Positions 47,248 through 54,493 of a stretch of 64,000 nucleotides of DNA are shown one piece after another (position 1 is the stretch's first letter; the number at the start of each line of letters is the position of its first letter). The translations under genes were made by a program, and so were the position numbers. Below the pieces are notes generated by a model. The model searched no databases and was not told where the DNA came from. It was given only the letters and a program-made list of their open reading frames with translations. Source of the stretch: SAR324 cluster bacterium (GTDB lineage Bacteria > SAR324 > NAC60-12); NCBI GenBank assembly GCA_015232315.1, contig JADFZZ010000018.1, positions 27,457-91,456 of the forward strand. The letters are read 5' to 3'.

Positions 47248-47376
47248 ATGAGTCAGGAAAAAGAAAAATTTCATGCTCCGGGAACATTTGTTCTCACCCT
47301 CATCTGGTTTGCGTGGTTTGTGATTTTATATACCACGAACTGGATCGCTTTGAGTGAGAACTGGTTTCTGCGCTAA
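47248..47376 (+). CDS. Small membrane protein of the oxidoreductase operon
   Basis: A 42-residue frame: MSQEKEKFHAPGTF followed by one transmembrane helix (LTLIWFAWFVILY) and TTNWIALSENWFLR. GAGG precedes the start. Position directly after subunit I and before the terminator at 47394 argues for an accessory oxidoreductase subunit, similar in size to CbaD-like or subunit IV proteins. Confidence 0.75.
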   Translation: MSQEKEKFHAPGTFVLTLIWFAWFVILYTTNWIALSENWFLR

Positions 47377-47393
47377 TTTAAAAAACTCCCGTG

Positions 47394-47456
47394 CCAGGTT
47401 TTGTCTGAATTGAAGGCCTCCTTCCTTCTAAACAGGCAGAACCTGGTTTTTTATTT
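47394..47456 (+). terminator. Terminator of the oxidoreductase operon
   Basis: Outer stem CCAGGTT/AACCTGG with extended pairing (CTG/CAG) around a ~25-base loop, followed by TTTTTTATTT. Confidence 0.8.
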
Positions 47457-47468
47457 GAAAGCTGTCCC

Positions 47469-47685
47469 GGCTATAGTCATCGCTTCGCCAGTGAATGGCG
47501 CAAGCCGTTCAGAACAATACCGAGAACGGTAGCCCCGGGTTACGTCCCGGGGAAGGCGACAAACCGTGGAATTTCATCGGGACGTAACCCGATGCTACCG
47601 TCTTCGAAACGGTATTTATCCTCGATGATTTCCGCATTTTCTTTACCGGCAACCATCTGACACTGGCGAAACAATGACTATGGCC
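47469..47685. mobile_element. Miniature inverted-repeat element, GGCYATMGTCAT family, intact copy
   Basis: A 217-bp element with 25-bp terminal inverted repeats (47469-47493 and 47661-47685, three mismatches; both fit GGCYATAGTCATYGYTTCGC). The octamer GCTGTCCC occurs immediately outside both ends (47461-47468 and 47686-47693): a perfect 8-bp target duplication. Inner arms AATACCG/CGGTATT extend the pairing, so the whole element can fold as one hairpin with a 72-bp palindrome at its tip. No coding capacity. Ends only 31 bp before the chosen start of the next gene. Confidence 0.8.
47528..47599. repeat. 72-bp GGTAG…CTACC palindromic repeat, copy 2
   Basis: GGTAGCCCCGGGTTACGTCC at the left and GGGACGTAACCCGATGCTACC region at the right, exactly 72 bp, like the repeat at 11640-11711. 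Nested at the centre of the 47469-47685 element. Confidence 0.65.
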
Positions 47686-47723
47686 GCTGTCCCCTCAGGG
47701 ATATGCTGTTCTTCAAGGATGTC

Positions 47724-48053
47724 ATGTATTTTTCAATCAAGACATGGTTGCTGTTGCTGTTGGCGTTTGCCTGCATGGTCCTGCTTGGATTGCCCAGCTA
47801 TGTTGCCTTTTATAATGAAATTGTTTTCCGGCTTACCGGCACGGGTATTATTGACTGGGAAAAAATCGCGTCACTATGCGGTTGGGCCAACAAGTTACGT
47901 CCCGGCGAAACACAATGGGGTTATCGTCTGCGAAGTACTTGGGAAATGATTTCAGGGAAAATGGCGATGACCACGATTTTTATTGTGGTGTTAGGCGTTT
48001 TTTATGGAACGATCAGTTTCATTTTCCGGGTCACGGATCATTCCAGAAAATAA
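47724..48053 (+). CDS. Small two-helix membrane protein
   Basis: A 109-residue inner-membrane protein with two hydrophobic helices (WLLLLLAFACMVLLGLP and MTTIFIVVLGVFYGTISF) and a periplasmic or cytoplasmic loop between. No family recognised. ATG 47724 is preceded by AAGGATGTC; ATG 47703 in the same frame is the alternative. It leads into the fused cytochrome b gene. An inserted miniature element directly upstream may carry or disrupt its promoter. Confidence 0.7.
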   Translation: MYFSIKTWLLLLLAFACMVLLGLPSYVAFYNEIVFRLTGTGIIDWEKIASLCGWANKLRPGETQWGYRLRSTWEMISGKMAMTTIFIVVLGVFYGTISFIFRVTDHSRK

Positions 48054-48082
48054 TTGCACTCACCTGAGCCTCAGTGAAAATT

Positions 48083-50254
48083 ATGACTCCATCTCCGCAA
48101 AAGCAAACATCTTCCTCCAGCCTTTATCAAAAATGGCATGTGATCTGGCATCGGTTGTTCATGATGCTGGAATCTCAGTGGAACCGCCTGTTTTCTGAAA
48201 AAAACAATCCCTTCTATTTTCTTGGCCCCCTGACACTCTTTGCTCTGATCATTCTTTCAGTAACGGGTGTTTATATGTTTCTCTACTATTCCCCTTCTGT
48301 GGAGAGTGTGTATGAATCGGTGCGTTATGTGAACGATGAAGCTTTCATGGGAAATCTGGTTCGCAGTGTGCACCAATATGCCGCCGATATGATGCTGGTA
48401 CTCGCGGTGTTGCACATGGTCCGTATTTTCGTGCAGGATAAATACCGTCAATACCGCTGGATTGCCTGGGTTTCAGGCGTGGTGCTGCTGTTTTTCATTG
48501 TGCTCGAAGGCGTGACGGGACACATGATGATTGGCGATACCCGCTCCCAGTTTGTTTCGTTCAACACCTCCAGATTGCTGGCGGCACTCAAAGTGTTCGG
48601 CCCTGATCTGCCCAGATCCTTTTCATCCATCGAGTTGCTTGGAACCTGGATCATCTGGATCATGCTGGCGGTTCATATTCTGATCCCCATAGGCTTCATT
48701 TTTCTGCTGTATATTCATGTGATGCGCATCTCCCGACCTTCGTTGATGCCGCCGTCGTCACTCATGCTGGGACTGGTGCTGTTTCTGATCGGCTTCAGTT
48801 TGCTATTCCCTGTTGCCCTTGGTGAAAAACTCAATTTTATGGCCTTGCCCCATATTGAAAATGTGGACTGGTTTTATCTGTTTTTCACACCAATCATTGA
48901 ACACACTTCTCCTTATCTCATTTTGGGATCAACGCTTCTCGTGTTTATCTTTCTGGCGCTGGCTCCGTGGTATCGAAAACCAACTCCGATTGATGTTGCC
49001 AGAGTGGATCTGGAACACTGTACAGGTTGTGCGACCTGTTCGAAAGATTGTCCCTATGAAGCGATTTATATGCGGCCCAGAACGGATGGCCAGAAATATA
49101 AACTGGAATCCGTCATCATCGAGGATCGTTGTTCCGGTTGCGGCAACTGTGTCGGGTCCTGCAACTATCATTCAATGAATCTGACAACCATGACGCTTGA
49201 AAGTCTGGAGCAGACACTCACAAACGCCTTGCAACGACCGCTTCAGGATGGTTCCGCGCCTTATCTGGGAGTGTTCTGCCAGAATTCGGTTGACGCGTTG
49301 GAACAGGATTCGATGACCCTTAAAGGAGAAACTCGACTGAGGATCCTATCCGTTCCCTGTGCAGGCGCAATCGGACCGGCTTTCATTCATAACGCCTTTG
49401 ACAAGGGTGCCGCGGGTATCATCATTGCCGCATGCAGGCCTCATGACTGTTATTACAAGGAAGGAAATCTCTGGCTGGAACAACGACTCCAAGGAAAACG
49501 TTTGCCCAAACTGAGACTGAAACACGAACAGAAACCTGTTTTGTCGCTTGGTTTCAACAAACTGGAATATTCTGAATTTTTCAAACAGGCGCAATCTCAC
49601 CTTGACCTCTGGACTCAGAACAAAATCCCTAAAAACAACAGAGGCGTTTTTCTGCCACTGAAAATGCGGGGGAAACCGTTGGCAGGCCTGGTGGTTGCCA
49701 TGATTTCTATCATTTTTGTCTCGGTTTTCGCAATCGGGGTTCTGGATCCCTGGAAATGGAACATGTATGAACTGCCGGAAACAGACGCATTGCTGAGAAT
49801 CAACTTTTTCCATTTAAGCGATATTGTGTCCTGCGACATGAACAATCTGGAAACGGGTTCAAATGAAATCCGGTCTCGTATCAACCAGATGACCCGCAAG
49901 GATAATGTGTCAGAAAAAGGGCAGACTCAGGCAATATCTTCGCATCTTGTTTCAGCGTTGCTTTGTCCGCGGGAGCGCGTTCCTGTACGTCTGGTTGCTG
50001 TCTTGAACGGCAAACAGGTGCTGGATCATGAATTTCAACCGGCAGGAATCAACAAGGATGGTCTGACCTATGTCAATCTGGATTTGCCAGTACCTTCCGG
50101 TGATCATCAACTGACTCTGCAAATGAACGATTCACTGAATCCTGAACGTCAGGCGGGAATTCATTTTGAGACTTCTGTTTCATTGAAATCCCGACAGATT
50201 CTGTTTGTGGATTATCATGAAGAACAGGAAAAATTCTTTTTCCGAACCCGGTAA
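48083..50254 (+). CDS. Cytochrome b / 2×[4Fe-4S] ferredoxin / MvhD-like fusion protein
   Basis: A ~723-residue fusion. Residues ~40-230 form a cytochrome b/b6-like four-helix domain with paired heme histidines (VHQYAADMMLVLAVLHMVR; AVHILIPIGFIFLLYIHVMR). More helices follow (~230-300), then two ferredoxin motifs CTGCATCSKDCP and CSGCGNCVGSCN. Residues ~385-530 resemble the MvhD/FlpD hydrogenase/heterodisulfide-reductase iron–sulfur subunit (SVPCAGAIGP, CRPHDCYYKEGN). A last helix (~545-565) and ~160 further residues end the protein. This would join a quinone-reactive b-heme module to cytoplasmic Fe–S electron transfer. GTG 48074 is an alternative start. Confidence 0.85.
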   Translation: MTPSPQKQTSSSSLYQKWHVIWHRLFMMLESQWNRLFSEKNNPFYFLGPLTLFALIILSVTGVYMFLYYSPSVESVYESVRYVNDEAFMGNLVRSVHQYAADMMLVLAVLHMVRIFVQDKYRQYRWIAWVSGVVLLFFIVLEGVTGHMMIGDTRSQFVSFNTSRLLAALKVFGPDLPRSFSSIELLGTWIIWIMLAVHILIPIGFIFLLYIHVMRISRPSLMPPSSLMLGLVLFLIGFSLLFPVALGEKLNFMALPHIENVDWFYLFFTPIIEHTSPYLILGSTLLVFIFLALAPWYRKPTPIDVARVDLEHCTGCATCSKDCPYEAIYMRPRTDGQKYKLESVIIEDRCSGCGNCVGSCNYHSMNLTTMTLESLEQTLTNALQRPLQDGSAPYLGVFCQNSVDALEQDSMTLKGETRLRILSVPCAGAIGPAFIHNAFDKGAAGIIIAACRPHDCYYKEGNLWLEQRLQGKRLPKLRLKHEQKPVLSLGFNKLEYSEFFKQAQSHLDLWTQNKIPKNNRGVFLPLKMRGKPLAGLVVAMISIIFVSVFAIGVLDPWKWNMYELPETDALLRINFFHLSDIVSCDMNNLETGSNEIRSRINQMTRKDNVSEKGQTQAISSHLVSALLCPRERVPVRLVAVLNGKQVLDHEFQPAGINKDGLTYVNLDLPVPSGDHQLTLQMNDSLNPERQAGIHFETSVSLKSRQILFVDYHEEQEKFFFRTR

Positions 50255-50265
50255 TTTGAGGTGTT

Positions 50266-50973
50266 ATGAAACGGTTTAAAACTGTCTGGACATGGGGTTG
50301 TTTTTTTTTCACGGCCATTGTCTTTGCCATTTCGGTTCAATGGATCCGCCAAAGTCCGCCTTTAGCCTCAAACGCTGGATGGCGATTTCAGGTGGTGGAA
50401 ACACTCGATCAGGCTGGAGACTGGTTTCATGCCATCGAAGAACTACCGAAAGCAATGGCGGAAGAAGACAGCCGAAAATATGCCGAACAATTCACGAGGA
50501 ATCTGGAAATCAGAAACTCCCGAATTCCCTTCGATCTGGCCACAATTGACGCGGAACTGATGTTCATCGAATATCCTCATAAAATTCCACGGTTGATTTT
50601 TCAAAAAGGTGTGATCGCTGAACTCCAGCATCAACCTGAAGAGGCCCTGGATTGGTATGGGCAGGCACTTGAAAAAAAATCCGGATTGTTCATGGCGTGG
50701 GTGAGACGGGCACTGATCTGGGAACGGTTGGGAAACACCATGCGGGCTGAAGAAGAATTCAAAAAGGCGCTTGATATTGCTCCTGAGGGAACACTCAGTC
50801 GATTTCATTATGGTCTGTTCCTGGCCCGTTCAACCACACAATTCGATGCAGCCAGGAAACAGGCGGAGTTTCTGAAGGATATTCGTCCACTTTACAGCCA
50901 GATCATTATTCAAACCATTGAAGAACACGCCATGGATTGTGGAGCCTCATGCAAATTCGACTTTTCTTCCTGA
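50266..50973 (+). CDS. Membrane-anchored TPR protein
   Basis: A 235-residue protein with one N-terminal transmembrane helix (~9-27) and tetratricopeptide-like repeats in the C-terminal half (PEEALDWYGQALEKKS; MRAEEEFKKALDIAPE). Such proteins often assist assembly of cytochromes or oxidases, which fits the position between the cytochrome b fusion and SCO, but no specific role can be read. The end overlaps the SCO start by 25 bases. Confidence 0.8.
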   Translation: MKRFKTVWTWGCFFFTAIVFAISVQWIRQSPPLASNAGWRFQVVETLDQAGDWFHAIEELPKAMAEEDSRKYAEQFTRNLEIRNSRIPFDLATIDAELMFIEYPHKIPRLIFQKGVIAELQHQPEEALDWYGQALEKKSGLFMAWVRRALIWERLGNTMRAEEEFKKALDIAPEGTLSRFHYGLFLARSTTQFDAARKQAEFLKDIRPLYSQIIIQTIEEHAMDCGASCKFDFSS

Positions 50974-51605
50974 GAATTCTGGCAGTTTCCCTGATTTCAG
51001 CTTCGCCCCTGCTGATTTGGGGATTCTGGCGTTACTCACAACCCCAAACATTGACGTTGGCGGAAGCGTTTTCCGGAACAAACAATGTTTCAGTGCCAAG
51101 GCCTGTTCCGTCAATCAATCTCTACGATTTTATTCCCGACTGGATCACTCAGGATATGACATCATTATCGGCTAATGATTTGCGGGGAGAAATTCTGGTG
51201 GCAGGGTTTATTTATACACGCTGTACGGACACATGCTCATTGCTGGTGCTTAAATTCAAGGAAATTGAAGACTGGATGGATGATCGTGTAAAACACAAAA
51301 CACAATTTTTATTGTTCAGCATGGACCCTGACTATGACACACCGGAACGACTGAAACAATATGGTTTGCCCTTTGAATCACCGGCGCCTCAATGGTCTTT
51401 TCTGGCAGGATCCCAGGAAAATTTACTAAAATTGACCGAACCGTTGAACTTTCCCATCATTAAAAATGGCGACCAGATTACTCATGCGACCATGATTGGA
51501 TTGTTTGACACACAGGGACAATTGAAAGAACAAATCTGGGGCAATCCGAAACCGGAGATGGTTAACCAGAAGATTAAGGAACTCTTGGCACAGGAGCAGT
51601 TATGA
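50949..51605 (+). CDS. SCO1/SenC copper-insertion protein
   Basis: A 218-residue membrane-anchored thioredoxin-fold protein. After an N-terminal helix (~8-27) come the copper ligands Cys92 and Cys96 (RCTDTC) and His179 (THATM). SCO proteins deliver copper to or reduce the CuA site of subunit II, matching the CuA subunit at 45052. The frame opens at 50937, but ATG 50949 has TGGAG upstream. It overlaps the next gene by four bases. Confidence 0.9.
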   Translation: MQIRLFFLRILAVSLISASPLLIWGFWRYSQPQTLTLAEAFSGTNNVSVPRPVPSINLYDFIPDWITQDMTSLSANDLRGEILVAGFIYTRCTDTCSLLVLKFKEIEDWMDDRVKHKTQFLLFSMDPDYDTPERLKQYGLPFESPAPQWSFLAGSQENLLKLTEPLNFPIIKNGDQITHATMIGLFDTQGQLKEQIWGNPKPEMVNQKIKELLAQEQL

Positions 51606-52402
51606 AATATTTTTCGACTATCAATGGCAAATGGGTCATGCTGCTGAGCGTTACGGGCGTCTTGGTGGTGATTTGCGCAAAATTTTATTTTATTCCCCAG
51701 GTGGACCGTTTTCTGGAAATGTCCATAGAATTTGACATGAAGCAGAATATGATCGCCTTTGAAAAAATTATTCATATTGTGGCGAATATCGCCGATGGGG
51801 ATGAGGCTGTTGTCCGAAAAGCATTGCTGCAAATTGGTGAAGATCCTGATATTCCGGTAACACTGCGGCGCAGTAAATCCATTACCCTTCAATATGGAAA
51901 TGCTCCCACAAGAAATCCTGAAAATTCAATGGAAGAAGAGGTTTTAAAAACGGGAATTCCCCTATTGAACAAAACTGAAAAGGAATTTGAATATATCTAT
52001 CCCCTGCGAGTCATTGAAGTCTGTCAGGAATGTCATCTTGCTGAAAATGGAAAAGAAGAGATCCCCCTGGGTTATGTGCTGGGATTAGCTGTTTCCACGG
52101 TGCCCTTGTCCAAATTGCATGACAGCAAACTGTTCTTTTTTGTGAAAGATCTGTTTGTGACCAACACCATGATGGTTGGCCTGTTACTGATTGGAACCTA
52201 TATGGGCTTACAGTTTATCGTCATTCATCCTTTGCGGCGTGTCAGAGAGCAATTGAAACAAAGGGCTGAATCGAACGATGATGAGCTGGAAATTGTATCC
52301 CATGACAACGAAATCGAGGATATAGAATCATATCTCGACGAACTGTTTTTACTTCATTATGCTGACAATAGAGTCTCGGAAAATACTGAAAATAAACCCT
52401 AA
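51602..52402 (+). CDS. Membrane c-heme sensor-like protein (DUF3365-like)
   Basis: A 266-residue protein with a helix at each end of a periplasmic domain (~10-30 and ~185-205) and one c-type heme motif, Cys141-QE-Cys144-His145. The region resembles DUF3365/Tll0287-like heme domains that sense redox state or gases. After the second helix comes a HAMP-like stretch (HPLRRVREQLKQRA) and an acidic end, but no output domain. Within an oxidoreductase cluster a role as redox or NO/O2 sensor is plausible, or as electron donor. Confidence 0.75.
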   Translation: MKYFSTINGKWVMLLSVTGVLVVICAKFYFIPQVDRFLEMSIEFDMKQNMIAFEKIIHIVANIADGDEAVVRKALLQIGEDPDIPVTLRRSKSITLQYGNAPTRNPENSMEEEVLKTGIPLLNKTEKEFEYIYPLRVIEVCQECHLAENGKEEIPLGYVLGLAVSTVPLSKLHDSKLFFFVKDLFVTNTMMVGLLLIGTYMGLQFIVIHPLRRVREQLKQRAESNDDELEIVSHDNEIEDIESYLDELFLLHYADNRVSENTENKP

Positions 52403-52547
52403 GGAATCGCACAGAAATAACTTACCCATTTGCCTCCAACCAACCAAAACAAAGCTATGGAGAGGAATATTTATAGTTAGGAATGTTGTTGATGAGCGAT
52501 TCCTAAAACCATAAATTGTAGTCAAATACTGCATAAAAATTCTTAAA
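52403..52547. other. Spacer between respiratory and urea clusters
   Basis: I see no terminator, repeat or open frame here. Confidence 0.35.
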
Positions 52548-52787
52548 ATCCCTTATAGTGGTGATTTGTTGTCGAAAAAACAGAAAATCACACTATTGGA
52601 ATGCACCCTTTCCTATATCAAAACCTCCCATTGGAGTATTGAGGAGATTTCCTGTTTGTTGGGTTTCCAGGAGCCCGCCAGCTTTTCACATGCTTTTAAG
52701 AGATGGACAGGAACTTCACCTAGTACTTTTCGGAATGAGGCACGTGACGACTCCCCGCCTGATTATTCTTCAAATCGGTATTTGTGA
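52548..52787 (+). pseudogene. Orphan AraC-type C-terminal HTH fragment
   Basis: About 75 codons encode the second helix-turn-helix of an AraC/XylS regulator: WSIEEISCLLGFQEPASF, then HAFKRWTGTSPSTFR. The frame opens after a stop at 52545-52547 with no upstream sensor or first HTH, and the only start is a TTG (52566). It is most likely a truncated regulator gene rather than a functional mini-protein. Confidence 0.65.
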
Positions 52788-53084
52788 TTAAATTTTAATC
52801 ACAATATTGATCCTTGTATAAAATATTTTGATAAAAAACACCCTCACAGCTTAAAGCCCCAAATTTTATTTAAAATAAACTCAATATTTACAGCAAACTG
52901 CACACACTCACACCAAACATCAGCCCCATGGCCCTGTTCTTGCGATAAATGGTTTCCGGGATCGTTCCCTGATGATGTTGTTTATTTATTAGGCGATTCA
53001 TGAAGTGTGAGTTATTCAGACTCATTCCTGTTGAATCTGACCTGATTAAACAATGATAACTAAAAACAATTTTATGGAGTTGAT
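52788..53084. other. urt promoter region
   Basis: A long A/T-rich leader of urtA containing the sigma-54-like element described separately and TGGAG before the start at 53085. No NtrC or NtcA palindrome is clear enough to call. Confidence 0.4.
52929..52943 (+). promoter_or_regulatory. Candidate sigma-54 promoter of urtABCDE
   Basis: TGGCCCTGTTCTTGC matches the -24/-12 consensus TGGCACGN4TTGC at the invariant GG and GC, with correct spacing. It would give a ~130-base leader before urtA. Nitrogen control of urea uptake through RpoN fits. No activator site was identified. Confidence 0.5.
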
Positions 53085-54386
53085 ATGAATCACTCATTGA
53101 TGAGCAACAAGTGGGCAAAGTCAGTTCTGGTATTTTTTATGGTGGTCATGCCGCTTATGGCACAGGCCGCTAAAAACACCATCAAGGTTGGAATCCTTCA
53201 TTCACTGAGCGGAACCATGGCTATCAGTGAAACCTCACTCAAGGATGTGGCGTTAATGGCGATTGATGAACTGAATGACAAGGGTGGTCTGTTGGGAATG
53301 AAAATCGAACCCGTAGTGGTTGATCCCGCCTCCAACTGGCCGTTGTTTGCTGAAAAAGCCAGAGAATTGATTCAGAAAGACAAAGTATCGGTAGTTTTTG
53401 GCTGCTGGACTTCTGTTTCCAGAAAATCCGTCCTGCCTGTGTTTGAAGAACTCAATGGTCTGTTGTTCTATCCTGTGCAGTATGAAGGCGAGGAATCTTC
53501 CTATAACGTATTCTATACCGGTGCCGCTCCAAACCAGCAGGCAATTCCAGCCGTGGAATATCTGATGAGTGCCGATGGTGGAAGCGCCAAACGCTGGATG
53601 CTTATTGGAACAGATTATGTGTATCCTCGAACGACCAATAAAATCTTGCGCGCGTTTTTGAAATCCAAAAATGTGGCTGATAAAGACATCTACGAAACCT
53701 ACACTCCCTTTGGACACACGGATTGGCAGAATATTGTTTCTGACATCAAAAAATGGTCCGCCTCCGGAAAAACAGCAGTGGTTTCCACCATCAATGGGGA
53801 TGCCAATGTTCCGTTTTATAAGGAACTCGCAAATCAGGGGGTGAAGGCTGAAGATGTGCCGGTGATGGCGTTTTCAGTGGGTGAAGAAGAGCTTCGTGGA
53901 ATGGACACCAAACCCCTGGTTGGACATCTGGCCGCATGGAATTACTTCATGTCCGTCAAAAATCCTGTCAATGACGCGTTTATCAGCAAATGGAAAGCCT
54001 ATGTGAAGAAAAACAAACTTCCAGGCGGAGACAAACGTGTGACCAATGACCCCATGGAAGCCACTTATATCGGCGTGAATATGTGGGCACAAGCCGTTCT
54101 TCAGGCAGGTACAACCGATATTGACGCGGTTCGTCAGGCTTTGGGAACTCAGGTGTTCACCGCACCTTCAGGTTATGACATTCAACTGGATGCCAAAAAC
54201 CATCACCTCCACAAACCTGTCATGATTGGTGAAATTCAGGAAGATGGACAACTGGAAATCGTATGGCAAACCAAAATGCCGATCCGGGCTGAAGCATGGA
54301 GTCCCTACATTCCAGACAGTGCCAAAAAAATCGCGGACTGGACCTATCCCTGGGTTTGCGGAAACTGTACTAAAGCCAAATATTGA
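53085..54386 (+). CDS. urtA: Urea ABC transporter substrate-binding protein
   Basis: A 433-residue periplasmic protein, signal peptide ~1-28. Type I binding fold with the UrtA pattern KVGILHSLSGTMAISE, FGCWTSVSRKSVLP and LLFYPVQYEGEESS, and a cysteine pair near the C-terminus (VCGNC). It captures urea for the UrtBC channel. First gene of urtABCDE. TGGAG upstream of ATG 53085. Confidence 0.96.
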   Translation: MNHSLMSNKWAKSVLVFFMVVMPLMAQAAKNTIKVGILHSLSGTMAISETSLKDVALMAIDELNDKGGLLGMKIEPVVVDPASNWPLFAEKARELIQKDKVSVVFGCWTSVSRKSVLPVFEELNGLLFYPVQYEGEESSYNVFYTGAAPNQQAIPAVEYLMSADGGSAKRWMLIGTDYVYPRTTNKILRAFLKSKNVADKDIYETYTPFGHTDWQNIVSDIKKWSASGKTAVVSTINGDANVPFYKELANQGVKAEDVPVMAFSVGEEELRGMDTKPLVGHLAAWNYFMSVKNPVNDAFISKWKAYVKKNKLPGGDKRVTNDPMEATYIGVNMWAQAVLQAGTTDIDAVRQALGTQVFTAPSGYDIQLDAKNHHLHKPVMIGEIQEDGQLEIVWQTKMPIRAEAWSPYIPDSAKKIADWTYPWVCGNCTKAKY

Positions 54387-54408
54387 TCCCCTCTTTGATC
54401 TCTTGAAG

Positions 54409-54472
54409 AGACGCTTTGCGCCGGACTGCTAATGATAGGCCGTCAAAAGCGCTGTGCCGGTACAAAGCGTCT
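54409..54472 (+). promoter_or_regulatory. Stem-loop between urtA and urtB
   Basis: Ten perfect base pairs, AGACGCTTTG with CAAAGCGTCT, extended by CCGG-type pairing inside, and no T-run after it. Position suggests an mRNA-stabilising or processing hairpin that keeps the binding-protein message abundant relative to downstream genes (inference). Confidence 0.55.
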
Positions 54473-54493
54473 TGTTCCATCTAACGGAAAATT

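Noticed and set aside
53085..54386. Assignment of this protein as a branched-chain amino acid binding protein
   Set aside because: The FGCWTSVSRKSVLP pattern and the urtBCDE plus urease context favour urea (UrtA).
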